Of a stretch of 64,000 nucleotides of DNA, positions 11,640 to 23,875 are shown in pieces. The notes below the pieces were generated by a model. The model saw nothing but the letters and a program-made list of their open reading frames with translations. It was not told the DNA's origin and searched no databases. Within the stretch, counting starts at the first letter, position 1, and each line of letters starts with the position of its first letter. The stretch covers positions 14,489,378 to 14,553,377 of the forward strand of contig NC_049995.1 of assembly GCF_000003815.2 (NCBI RefSeq). The letters are read 5' to 3'. The DNA is from Branchiostoma floridae. Taxonomy: Eukaryota; Chordata; Leptocardii; Amphioxiformes; Branchiostomatidae. The position numbers and the translations under genes were made by a program.

Positions 11640-12580
11640 TATTCTTTAAATAGACTATTTTCTTTTTAGATGTCGCCCTTTGAGAGGAAATGCTGTAGAC
11701 ATGCGTGTTATTACCAAAGCTATAATAACGATGTAAAGCGTTTTTCACATCACAGGATCAGGCAAAACGTGAACACCAAGTGGAATTGTGGAGGGTCTAT
11801 ATTTGGGCTGTTTTCTTCTGAATGATGCCCTACAACAGGAAATGCTATCGACATTTGGGCCTTACTGATAAAGCTTTAATAACGATGTAAACGATTTTCA
11901 CATCACAGGATAAAAACGTGAGCAACATGTGAACCCCAAACGAAATTACGGAGGGTCTATTCTTTTTCTGTTTTCTTTCAAGTGTAGCCCTGTAACAGGA
12001 AATGGTATAGACGTTTGGTCTATAATAACGATGTAAAACGTTTTTCACATCACAGGATCTCAAAGTGAAGTAACAAGCGGAAATGTAAATGGTCCACCAA
12101 TGAACTGTTTTCCTTTAAATGCTGCCCAACAACAGGAAATGCTATAAACATTTTGGAGAAATAAGAAGAAAACAATCTTGAAACAAAATAAATTTCTTCG
12201 CCAAGTTTGAAAGGAAATACTTATCTGTCGGATTTATGCAGGTTTGGCGCCTGATGGTGAGGAAATGAGGAGATTTTCAGTCGATGGAGGAACAAAAATA
12301 CCTGGGCAATTCAAACAGCATCCATCTTGGTTTACATTGATATGCAAATTCCATTTGATCGCACTTTTCATTTCGAACAGGAAATGCTCTGGACATGAAG
12401 ACCTAATTACCAAAGCTATAATCACGTTTCATTGTCGAGACGTTTTCTAGAAGCATGAGATCAACATGTGTAAAAACATGCGTGTCATTACCAAAGTTAT
12501 AATAACAATGTTAGTACCAAAGTTATAATTATCAAAGCTATGATAACGATGCAAAGCTTTTCCGTATCACAAATTAACTC
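11640..12580. repeat. Degenerate tandem repeat, unit about 150-180 bp
   Basis: The recurring blocks are 'aggaaatgct.tagacat', 'accaaagctataataacgat', 'cgtttttcacatcacaggat' and 'ggtctat..tt..ctgttttct'. Copies begin near 11640, 11810, 11950, 12060 and 12370, with fragments to 12560. No gene is seen. Confidence 0.8.
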
Positions 12581-12939
12581 GTAAGCAAAACTTGATCCGA
12601 ACACGGAATCAAACTATTTTGGACTATCCCCTCTATGTGTCCGATTTCTTCTATTTGACCAGGGATCGGCGGAGCCTAGTAGTCGCTGTAGGGTGGAAAT
12701 TGAAATGGTATCTAACTTAAACATTGATATGACAGTGAGGAATCGGCACAAGTACCGTACCGTACCATGCCGTCTGAATCCAGCGGTTACACACGACCTG
12801 TGATGCACGTATCATCTGTGAAATATTCATTCATACGACCGCAAATATTGGATTTACCGCTCAAGGGAGCGAAGGTGCATTGATGTGCTGAAGTCATGTG
12901 TAGCCATGCAATGTAGCGTCTTCTTGATTTTGGAAATGT

Positions 12940-13720
12940 AATTTGACTCGTGTGTTTCATTCCTGTAACTCCAAAGAGTTCATTGACTCGTGTGCTTTAT
13001 TCCTGTAACTCCACAGGTTCCTTGACTCTTGTGTTTTATTCCCGTAACTTTGAAACCTTTGAAAATCTAAAAGAGCTACACATACACACTAATACACACA
13101 CACAAACAAGCGCACACACATACAAAGTCGCCTGCATTTGTGTGTGTGAGAGAGAGAAAGCGAGAGTAAGAGAGAGGGGAGAGAAAGAAAAGAGCTATCA
13201 GCAATATAACATAGGAATAATTATCTAAATACCGTCTGCTTTCTCAGTTTTGTTGACTCAAATGCACCGCTGAGTCGAAGATATTTTACAGAGTTTTTCC
13301 TGACTTATAATTTTGATAACAAAAAGTTCCCTTGATGTGTATGCACCACAGAGTTCCTTGACTTCTGTGTTATATTCCTGTAAGGTCCACAGAGTTCCTT
13401 GACCCGTGTGTCTTATTCCTGTAAGGTCCCCAGAGTTCCTAGATTCGTGTGTTTTTTTCCTGACGGAGAGAGAGAGAGAGACGAACCAACAACCGTTATA
13501 AAATAGGGGTATCTGAGTGCCGTCTGCTTTTTCAATTTGCTAGACACAAATGCTCCGCAGCGTTCTTTGAGCTACATGTTTTACAGAGTTTTTTCTGACT
13601 TATAATTTTGACATCAAAAGACTTCCTTGAGGTGTATGCACCACAGAGTTACTTGACTTCCGTGTTATATTCCTGTAACAGAGTTTCTTGACTTCTGTGT
13701 TATATTCCTGTAACGTTAAT
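12940..13720. repeat. Short diverged repeats plus CA/GA microsatellites
   Basis: 'ttgact.gtgt.ttattcctgtaa' recurs about eight times. Larger duplicated blocks ('gttttttctgacttataatt', 'gatgtatgcaccacagagtt') lie near 13285 and 13590. CA-rich (13080-13130) and GA-rich (13145-13190, 13465-13485) tracts are interspersed. Confidence 0.7.
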
Positions 13721-14094
13721 CCTTCTCTGACAGTGACGCACTATCGGGGTCTCCTGACGTGACCCCAATAGTGGCGAGATCAGCAGGAAGAGATGGAGTT
13801 ATTCTTCTACATCTCGGGGGAACGGAAAACCAATGTTCGGTACTCCGGGTTTAATGGGGCGTCGGAGGGAACTCAGCACTGTGTGGAATGACGAACCTAT
13901 CATACTAGTTTACAATGAGACAGTTCAGACAAGGAATAAAACTCACAGGTGATTATGCTATTACTAATATATAAATTATGCTACTAGTACGTTGTTACAT
14001 GGCTGATACAGATAGTAATACTAGTACACAGTACACAGGGGATGATACCAGTGCACATTGGTTAAACATCATTTCACCACGTGCACAAGAAATT

Positions 14095-14114
14095 AAAGTA
14101 TGTGTGTGTGTGTC

Positions 14115-14146
<32 letters not shown>

Positions 14147-14162
14147 TCTGTGTGTGTATGTA
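14095..14162. repeat. GT microsatellite
   Basis: An interrupted (GT)n tract. The translated Val-Cys run has no meaning. Confidence 0.9.
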
Positions 14163-14399
14163 TAGTTTGACTGTGCTGACTGCAAAGAGTGAAGTAGTAA
14201 ATTAAAAGCCCCACTCGTCATTATTTGTAAGTGTCAGATCATGTCATTATATTCTATGTTGTTTGCACGTCTTGTTTAAACAGTCCAGAAATATTAGCTG
14301 CCCACATTTTGATGTAGGTGGCTAATGGGCTGAATAACGTTTTCAAGTTTCCATGTCACGTAGGTTCGTGCCCCAGCTATTTCTGTAACCCATGATGAA

Positions 14400-17220
14400 T
14401 GAGTTTCTCTGCTACACTTGAACGTGGAAAAACTGAGACGTTCTCGCGGGTTTAATACACTGATGGAGAACATTTCCTCATCCTACTGTGATCCGTTTTA
14501 CTGAGTAAACAAGTGCTTTAAAAAAGCTGGCATTTTGCCAAGGTTTGCGTGTGTAAACGCTTTTTTCTAGTTATTGGAATGTGCTGAAACTATTGTTTAT
14601 ATTAAATAGATGTCAAAAAGGAAACAAGAACAATTGAAAATCACCCTTCCCCTGGACTCGAACAAGGGTCGCACAAGTCGCACGGACCGTAGCTCTGCAA
14701 ATCAGGCTGACGTCAAAGGTATTTGTGTAGTGACCCCTGAACCCGGAAGTCACTTCCCTGCATCTTGGCGCACTTTTCCGAAAACGATATCTCAGCGATC
14801 GTTTACCCCCTGCTTTAAAACTTTTACATTGTCACGGTCTCCATAGTACGTACTACAAATCTGGTTAGTTTGAAGGTCCAGTTCTTTTTCGATATTACAG
14901 GGCGATCAATGAAAAATCGTGGCGTGTTCGGAAAAAATTTTTGCACTGGAAATCCTACTAATAGTGAATATTCCAACCAAAATTTTAAAAACACAATACA
15001 ATGCCTGTTTTTTACTGTTTCTGAAAGAGCTAATCAAGAGGAGTAAAATGCTTTTTAAATGGTGAAAGGTAAGTGTGTGAATATGTCGCATTATTTTCAT
15101 GTTGAGTCATGATGTTACACTGCATCAACAGTACAACTTTACACTTGTATAATAAAATATACATGACAAATGTTTGTACTAATAAGAGATAAAATATCAA
15201 TAGGTAGACATTGTTTAAACACTAAATTTATTAGGATAAGTTCAACATTTTCCAAGGTCAAAGGCTATCTTCAGGATACATACAATCGACATAGATTTCT
15301 TTGATGTACCGTAGTGCAGGTACACACTGTACATGTACTTCTCCTTATTTAATCAATACTAATAATGCATTTGTAAACAACTTTTTACAAAAACAACAGT
15401 CGTACTTATTACTTTCTGTGGTAGCAACAGTATTCTGTAACAAACTTAATGCTAATGGAACTGGCTGCACCACTACCATTCAATATCTCTGCTCCGCTCT
15501 CCGGTCTAATATCAGCTACATCTGGGAGTTTGTACAATCTACATTCCACCTGGAAAACAAAATTATTTGAGTTTTATGATTAACATATGTCTACCATGGT
15601 GATAATGTTCTTCCATCTGAGGGGATGACGACCTACTCCAGTACCATGTCTGATGTTCATCTACATTTCTTTCTTATGACTTCTTTCTTTCTTGTGACGA
15701 AAGAATCAGAATGATCCAATAATGAAATAAAAAATTCAATTAAGAAAGAAAGGCAAGTTGGGGTACCGTAAGTAGATAAATACCTGCAACAAGATGGAAG
15801 GAGGTAAGTGTCACTGTTTCTGCGACTGAACCTCAGTACCAACTGCGACAACCTCGCCCAGTCGTTAGGAACCTGGCTGATAGTAGAGACAAGAGTATAA
15901 TATTGCAGGTAAGTACAGATTTATGATTTTTGCTACACCAGAAAAGTCAAGCAAAAAATCCTTTGGCACAATCTGACAGAGAATACACAATCTGTTTGCA
16001 CAAATTTTTCACGTTGACACTGAAAATTTCATTAGTGGTTTGAAAAATTCGGGCATAGGTTCCCCGGCTGACCCCTAACCGGGGGCCACGGTGCTTCAAA
16101 TTCAACAAGTGAAAAAAATACACAATGGTATTTTAGACTTGGAATGAGGCAAGAAATGATTCACACGAACAGTAACAATGACATTGAAAATACAATTAGA
16201 TATTTTCTAAAAATTGGGCATAGGTTACCCGGCTGACCCCTAAGCGGGCCATGGTGCCTCAAGTTCAACAAGTGAAAAAAAATACTAGTACACAACAGGC
16301 CAAGCAATGATCCATATGTACAATGTACTAAAGAAAGCAATAAACTAAGAATAATTAATAAGAAATAATTACTAAGAAACATTTTACATACATGTAAGTT
16401 TCATGATTAAAACATGGATAAAGAAACACTGCATAGAAATTTGCTGGGATATTGACTTGAGAAAAAAAAATTTGTTCAAAAGCACATTTTCTTCAACACG
16501 CCCCCCTCCCCCAAACACTACAAGTTGTATCAAGTATTTTACCTTGAAATTCTTCATCCATAGCGTCGAAACAGGTTTTCTTGTGCCGCTTCAGTCACAT
16601 ATCCTCCGTTTCTGAGGGGCGCCAGCCCAAAATTTGGCGCGTCAGGATCACGCGGCGCCGCCGGCCGGCCAAATCGGGGCGATCGTCAGGGAAAACAGCC
16701 CAGCGCTTCGCCGGTGTGCATCAAAACGTAGCCCTGTTTTTTGTCGTCATTTTGGCACCCGGAACAAGAAAAAATAAAATTCTTTCGGTGATTTTTATCA
16801 TTAAAGATCGACAAATACTTTCAAGTTGACTTTTATCCCCCGAAAAATTAATTTTTCCTCATGTTCCAGGCATCATTTTTAAGCTTGAAATGTGCTCTTT
16901 CAACATTCATTCTGCTGCGGTCTAAGATGGCGAAGCGCAAGCGCAGTATTGAACAGGTCCGTTCATCACTCCATCACAACGGCGACTATTCTGGCCTCAG
17001 AGCATTTTGCCGCTAAGGCGGCAAAATGCAAAAATTCAATGGGCAACAAAGAATAACACGCTTCAAATTGTTTCAGTTAATCATCTTTGAAGTTGTACTC
17101 TGTTCCTACGTATTACTGCACGTAAACGTGGAAAACTGAGGCGTTCTCGTGGGTTCCATCCATGGATGGAGAACGTTCCCTCATTCTATTGTGATCCGTT
17201 TTACTGAGTAAAAAATGCAA
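14400..17220. other. Intergenic DNA with dispersed duplicated segments
   Basis: A segment at 14425-14510 ('actgagacgttctcg', 'gtgatccgttttactgagta') recurs at 17125-17213. A second pair, 16050-16130 and 16205-16290, shares 'ggcataggtt.cccggctgac' and 'caacaagtgaaaaaaa'. A frame starting MSKRKQEQ (14610) is basic and ends at a possible donor (AAAG/GTATTT). Another starts MAKRKRS (16927). Neither connects to a recognisable gene. Confidence 0.45.
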
Positions 17221-17814
17221 CGGACAATCAAGAATAATCCGCTTCAGATTAGTTCAGTTTGTCATCTTTGAGGTTGCACTAGTACTCTGTTACTACTTGC
17301 AATATGTAAAACCCACGTCTGATGTATTAATATTGGGTTGTACTCAATTGTTTTTGTTTGTTTTATTTTAAAATGTATTACTTTAAGTAGCCTTTACGAC
17401 GTCGACAGTCATTGTACTTTTCTGTGTCAATGAAGATCGTTCTTTAAATATCTTATCAATTAAAACGTTTTATAAAGATTTTCCTATTTCCTTCAAGATT
17501 CTGTCGTTAAGAAAGAAAATGACGTTACTTCGCTAAACAAACAAACAAAGCTGGAGAATCTAATATAACTTTAATCAAAGTATTTATGGTTTGTCTATTC
17601 CATCTATTTGCTGGGCCTTTGCCCCTTGTCATTCCCAACATAGACAACGTAGCATTGCCTTACATATTTCTCTGCTGCATTCATCACAACATAGACCAAG
17701 GAACATCCACAAATTTGATTAAAGAGATATATGTGTTGGTAACAAAATGCATTTATCTGTTATAGACTGGTCAGTCGCAAAGTACCCTGTCCTTCACATA
17801 CTAGTATATCGATC

Positions 17815-18335
17815 TTTGACTACAAATGAGGACCCAAAGCTGGCCCTGCTAGTTTCCAACGGTCACAGTCTGCCTGTCTGTGTCAATAAATGGAACTTAA
17901 TTGGTCCATTACCCGGAGTTACTAACCCGGAGCGGGCTTCATTGCACCACGAGGATTGTTACTCGAAGGCATGACTATTCCATGTTCTTTTTTGAGCTGG
18001 CATTAGATACTTATCTGTCGGTACGTCCACCAGTGAATTTGTTATGTTTCACATCATGCAAAGTCTGGACATTTTCCTTATGTCTTCAAATGTCATCCAC
18101 TGCATACAAGTCTTTTTTTCTCATCTTGGTAACATTTGATAATAGCATCCCTGTCGTAGTTGATTCTGAACCCTTCTCAGTTTATATCTTTGTCAAGAAC
18201 AAGAACCTTAAACCGGCACTGCTAGTTTCTAACGGTCACAGTCTGCCTGTCTGTGTCAATAAATGGGACTAAATTGGTCCATTACCCGGAGTTACTAACC
18301 CGGAGCGGGCTTGATTGCACCTCGAGTATTGACTG
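17815..18335. repeat. Direct duplication of about 120 bp
   Basis: 'ctgctagttt', 'aacggtcacagtctgcctgt' and 'attacccggagttactaacc' occur at 17848-17960 and again at 18219-18330, nearly identical. This is a local duplication or two copies of one repeat family. Confidence 0.85.
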
Positions 18336-19104
18336 TGAACCGCAATCAAAACCCTAATGGAGAATCGATTGAGTACGGTGAGTTAATGATTTTCTTGGAC
18401 AATCGCCATCATATCCATTATGTCCATCGCTTTTCGTTGTTTTTCAGACCACCTTGTAGCGCCTAGTGTTTGCAGAGTGCAACAAGTTTTATCGCTGTAT
18501 CTGTAGCATTTTTACATCGAACGGGAAAATACGCTAAGCAAACAGAGATTTAGTTGACCAGAATAACTCCAGAATTAAATTCCTTTCAAGTTGGTGGGTT
18601 GTATTGATATTTGGTACTTTGATACTTCTTGATAAGACGACTAGATTTCCGGTTCCTAGCGGCTTGCTATTGTACTACAGCGGAACGTCCGGGTGGATAT
18701 CTCGTTTTAGTTGCTAAGATACTTATTATTGAGTCAGAAATAGATTAAACCAATAGAAATGTTTAGAGGAGTACTGCTCTGATGATACAACACTCCTAAA
18801 CTTTGACCCTTCCTGACCCTCAGACAAAATTAACTGTAACGGGGATGTGAGGATGAATAGACAGATTGCAAATCACGTACAGACAGATAGACGGAAAGAC
18901 GGACAAGTCGGAAGCAACCCTATACTCCGGCGCGCCGTCACGATGATAAATACGCAAGATATTACGTTTTTCAACATATTTCATGCTCAGACAAAGTCAG
19001 TTTGTTTCTTTTCTCTCTCCAAAGTTTTCTCCCAACAGACACATCAACCTCACGTATCACACCCTGACCTTATCAAACCGTACTTGTGTGTAGGTGGAGA
19101 ATCA

Positions 19105-19610
19105 CGGATGGGGCTTTTAAATGTTAAACAAGCTTACATTTAAGCAGCGACTCATCACCTGACGTCTGGTATAATTGAAAAGCATTCGGTTGAAAAGGTT
19201 ACAGGAAATGGGTTACGTCTCGCCTGGGTAAATTAACTTAGGCCACTTTGATTTGATTATATTGGATGGCATCCGAGCGCGCATCAATTTTCGGTCATTT
19301 CCAAAAATAAAACAAAAAAGTTTATGGGGCTTTCAAATGTAAAACAAGTTTAATCTCCAAGCAGATCCACAGTGGCGTAATCTAGTATCAAACCCAAAGT
19401 AGCCCGTTTGACTCCATTTGGCCGGCTATACTCCTTTGTCAACTTTGATACTATCTTATGGTATCGTAGGATCTGCTTGGAGAATAAAACAAGCTTACAT
19501 TTAAAGCGGCGACTCATCACCCGTCGTCTGGTATAATTGAAAAGTATTCGGTTGAAAAGGTTACAGGAAATGGGTTACGCCACGCCTGGGTAATGCACTT
19601 ACAGAGTAGT
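19105..19610. repeat. Duplicated segment of about 120 bp
   Basis: 'acaagcttacatttaa', 'gtctggtataattgaaaag', 'ttcggttgaaaaggttacag' and 'gaaatgggttacg' occur at 19126-19230 and 19489-19590. The second copy, with its left part at 19325-19350, is interrupted by the MITE at 19351-19486. Confidence 0.85.
19351..19486. mobile_element. MULE-like MITE, 136 bp, 9-bp TSD
   Basis: Termini TAATCTCCAAGCAGATCC and, from the right, TATTCTCCAAGCAGATCC are inverted. The element is flanked by AAACAAGTT and AAACAAGCT, a 9-bp duplication with one change. The undisturbed paralogous site at about 19118-19140 shows the pre-insertion state. A 9-bp TSD is usual for Mutator-like elements. A sibling lies at 63454-63667. 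Confidence 0.8.
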
Positions 19611-19619
19611 GAACCTGCC

Positions 19620-21270
19620 AACTCTCGAAGTGTGCAATGCAGTTTTTACAGAAGCAAGAAGGATGCATTGGCCCACTTCTATGCAATGTCGTGGTTTATG
19701 GATTATCCTCTAAATTTTTCTTAATGAAATAATCATGCAATATTCAGGATATGAATCGACCACAAATTGTCTCAATTTTGGTATCAACAGTAGAAAAAGT
19801 CATTGTATGTATTTCTACGTCAATAAAGATAGTACGCCCTGGTAAAATACGGATGGTTAACAGTTACTCATTGCAAGTAATATATATAGAAATTCATACT
19901 TTTTGTTTACTACCATTGGGCTGAAGATTTTGACCATTGTCACTGCAAAAAAGGTAGTGTATTCTACCTTACCAAATTCTATTCAGTTACGTATCACGTG
20001 TTTCTAGTTTCCTCATTTTCCTTATTTTGCCAGTTCTCATATTAAATGTTCAAATAACCCAGTTACGAAGATAAGCCAGTCTTAACTCTGTGGCTTCATT
20101 TTCTTTTCAATTCTTATTTCACTTCATCAAATTTCCACTAATCTTATGTTAAATCCAAGGGCCAATGAATTCAACTGCCGTTGCCTCCAACGCGCATAAC
20201 CTTCCATTACACAACGTTTTGCCATGTCCATATAAGGGCATTTTAAACACACATGAAGAAGCATCCGGGACCTTCAAGGTACACTGCTTTGAGAAAAGAG
20301 TTACGAACTTCAAGGTCACGGCATCTAAAAGCGGACGGGGTGACTTAAATACTTTATTCAGATTAGTATCCACTAAGCTGTACATTACTTGTTACTACCA
20401 TATGTGGCAACTTTAATGACGTAAAAGTTCCTGGAAATTCACAACATTGGCATCAATTAACACGACACCACGTACGTATAATCAAATAATCCCTAATAAA
20501 ACCAAGATCTTTATCATCTCTCATTACCATATATGGTAACTTCAACTTGACTGATTTCCTTGAATTGATATTAGATTTCCTGGAATTCACATCCAATGTG
20601 TACAAAATCACTTTAATGCAACAGAAAACTCGACTGTAATTACTTCACTTCAAGAGATTAATTGCTGTGTTCGACTTGTTACCTGTGCGTGTATTTGTGT
20701 ACATAACAACTTGAAGGGAAATATTGTAAGTGTAATAAATATAGTATTATTTACAAGTGATATATACCATGTTACCACATAATGATAGATATTATCACAG
20801 GACACGCCATAAACTGAAACAAAATCCTTCACCACTATAAAAACCTTAACACATCATTTCCACTTGATAGTCCCGCCATTGCACAAACCCTATCAGGCAT
20901 GTCCAGTACGTATACGCAATTGGTCAGGATCTTTGACCTACAAACTACATAGCCTTTGACCAACCATTCGGCTTTTGTCACCATCCAGTCAAAGTAAAAG
21001 TTGCCATCCGACTCATTTAGCAGTCATCGTCATCGTGTTTACAACAATTACAACACAATCACATTTAATTCAATTCATTTCTTTATAGTAATGATAATAA
21101 CAATATAATTTTGTCTCTAGCCTTAGCAGGTTGTGGTATGAGAATATATTTCCACAGAAATTTGAAGATCTTGGTTGAAGATCTCTTTGGTCCCAAAATA
21201 TAATTTCAATGATCTAGAGGTACATGAATTTAGCCATTAGACCATTTAGGTTACATGTTGGCTTTCCCAA
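19620..21270. other. AT-rich intergenic DNA, no gene recognised
   Basis: No exon-like frame, RNA gene or clear repeat is seen. Confidence 0.5.
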
Positions 21271-21279
21271 ATGATACTC

Positions 21280-23060
21280 ATTGATCGTTTGAGAGTGATG
21301 CAGCATTGGAACTAACAGTCGACAATCCAAAATTCTGCCGGGGGTTCAATTAGGATTGTGTGGCTCGTTTTGGATGTAGCAGTGTCTCAACAGTTTGCTT
21401 TGATCTAGAGGCACGAGAATTTAACCATAGGATACATTTAAGATTGTGACTCGAATGGAAGGGAGTAGTGAACCTAACAAGTCACTATTCCATGGCCAAA
21501 TTCTACTGGGACCATTTAGGATTGTGGCTCGCTTGGGATGCATCAGTGGGCCTAACATTTGACAATCCCAATGCAGCGGTGGATCTAACAGTTGTCTATC
21601 CTAAATTATGATGGGAATCATTTATCGTGTGACCCGTTTGGATGCAGAAGTGTACTTAACATCTGACTATCCCAAATTCTGCCGGGGACCATTTAGGACT
21701 TGGGCTCGTTTGGAATGCAACAGAGGCCCTTAAAGTTGACTATCCCAAATTCTGCCGGGGAATCACTTAGTATCGTAGCTCATTTGGAATGCAGCCGTAG
21801 AGCTAACAGTTGCCTATCCCAAATTCAACCAGGGGTCATTTAGGATTGTGGCCCGTTTAGGATGCAGCAGTGACCTAACATTTGACAATCCCAGATTCTA
21901 CTAGGATCATTTACGCTCGTGGCTGGTTTGGGATGCAGTAATGAGTTGCTGACGAGAGGCGGCTATCCCAAATTCTGTTGGGGAAACATTTAGGATCGTG
22001 GCTGGTTTGGGATGCAGCAGTATTCAGTAACCTAACAGTTTACTATCCCCAATTCTACGGAGGTCATTTAGGATAGTGGCTCGTTTGGGATGTAGCAGTG
22101 GACCTAACATTTCACAATCCCAAATTCTACGTTTGACACTCCCACATTCTGATGGGGGTCATTTAGCGTGTGGCCCGTTTGGGATGCAGCAGTAAACCTA
22201 ACAATGGACAATCCAAAATTCTGTTGGGGGATCGTTTAGGATCGTGGCTCGTTTGGGATGCAACAGTACAACTGATAGTCGACAATCCCAAATTCTACTG
22301 GGGGAACATTCAGTACTGTGACTTATTTGGGATTCAGCAGTGGATATAACAGTTGACTATCCCAAATTCTACTTGGGGTTCTTAAGGATTGTGATTCGTT
22401 TGGGATACAGCAGTGACCTAACAGTCGACAATGAAAATTCCACTTGGGGATCATTTTGGATTGTGGCTCGTTTGGGATGCAGCACTGACCTAACAGTTGA
22501 CTATCCCATTGCCAAATTCTACTAAGAGGGTCAGTTAAGATTATGCGATGCAGCAGTAAACCCAACAGTAGACAATCCTAAATTCCGCTGGGCGACCATC
22601 TTGGATTGTAGTTGGTTTAGGATGTAGCAGTGAACCTAAGTTTACTATCCCAAATTCTACTAGGATCATTTACGCTCGTGGCTGGTTTGGGATGCAGCAG
22701 TGTACCTAACAGTTTGTTATCGCAAATTCTATCCCAACTCGACGTCTACTTCGTAACAGTGACCTCAAATTCTGTCGGGGATCATTTGGGATCGTTTTGG
22801 ATGCTACAGTGGACCTAACAGTTGACTATCCAATATTCTGCCGGTAGATTGTGGGATTATGACCGGTTTGGGATGCAACAGTGAACCTAATCGTTGCTAA
22901 CGACGGCGGTACCCCCGTGGAGACAGGCAGGCCGGTACTGACGGTTGCTGATGTCATGACAGACGAAAGGCGGCTATCCCAAATTCTGTTGGGGGATCAT
23001 TTGGGATTACGTCCGGTTTGGGATGCAGCAGGAACCTAAGCGTTGCTGACGACAGGCGGC
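21280..23060. repeat. Minisatellite array, unit about 75-80 bp, roughly 22 copies
   Basis: The consensus blocks run 'ctatcccaaattctgctggg', 'ggatcatttaggattgtggc', 'tcgtttgggatgcagcagtg' and 'acctaacagttga'. Copies vary by indels and substitutions. Two late units carry an extra GC-rich block containing 'gtggag.caggcaggccggta' (about 22915-22950 and 23070-23095). Short frames in both directions are by-products. Confidence 0.9.
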
Positions 23061-23514
23061 GGTGCTCCCGTGGAGGCAGGCAGGCCGGTACTGACGGTAC
23101 CCTGGATGGTAGACACTTGTGTCACCTCCTGCTGGCCGGGCAGTATCCTGAAAAGAGAAAAACGTTTGAAATAGTCCAAAGGTCATTACATCTCATGGAG
23201 AACAATGTGTGCCTTTGATGCTAGACACCTGGTATCCACTAGTTTTCACAGAAGTCATGGTTTCAATCCAAGCTGTACATCACTGATTATACTATAAATA
23301 TAGCAACCTCGGTGACCTCAAACGTCCCATTACTGAACACTGCACATATCAGCTATAATTACTTAAAAATCATTGTAGGAATTGCATAAGCACCTATGTA
23401 GTTAAAAAAGGAACAAACTGTTTCTATCGACTCCAATCGAGTCCACAAGCCATTTAGAATCACGCACAGACGCAGACACAGACACAGACAGACGAATGTA
23501 ACATAACGAAAATT

Positions 23515-23640
23515 GTCTACTGACTTTCCGAGGATGTGCTTCTTGAGGAACCGCCAGAGCCTAGCTCGTGAGCTGGCCCGGAAAGCCCAGTACAGGTGCG
23601 GGTTGATCATGCTGTTAGCGATGTACAACCGCCTCTTTCT
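23515..23640 (-). pseudogene. Second extra copy of GPCR TM7/helix-8 exon segment
   Basis: Encodes the same segment as the functional exon (YIANSMINPHLY through FLKKHILGKSVDN) with two replacements near its end. It lacks the upstream splice acceptor and ECL3 codons found at 24083 and is joined to CA-rich sequence. In frame it is continuous with the copy at 23688-23800. It could only be translated by read-through. Confidence 0.7.
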
Positions 23641-23687
23641 CACACAAACACACAAATAGACGAAGGCAAGAAAGATAACATTGTGTA

Positions 23688-23800
23688 CTGACTTCCCGAA
23701 GATGTGTTTCTTGAGGAATCGCCAGAGCCTAGCCCGTGAGCTGGCCCGGAAAGCCCAGTACAGGTGCGGGTTGATCATGCTGTTAGCGATGTACGGCCCC
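23688..23800 (-). pseudogene. First extra copy of GPCR TM7/helix-8 exon segment
   Basis: Near-identical to the functional copy at about 23907-24020 (YIANSMINPHLY to GKSVHN), but it begins abruptly in CA-repeat sequence without an acceptor. A (CA)n tract of about 65 bp separates it from the functional copy and puts it in a different frame. Confidence 0.7.
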
Positions 23801-23801
23801 C

Positions 23802-23810
23802 TCACACACA

Positions 23811-23875
<65 letters not shown>

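Noticed and set aside
14610-14717. First exon of a gene (MSKRKQEQLKI...)
   Set aside because: It has a possible donor but no downstream exon or family match; kept only as a note.
21280-23060. CRISPR-like array
   Set aside because: Units are continuous and diverged with no constant repeat and unique spacers; the genome is eukaryotic.
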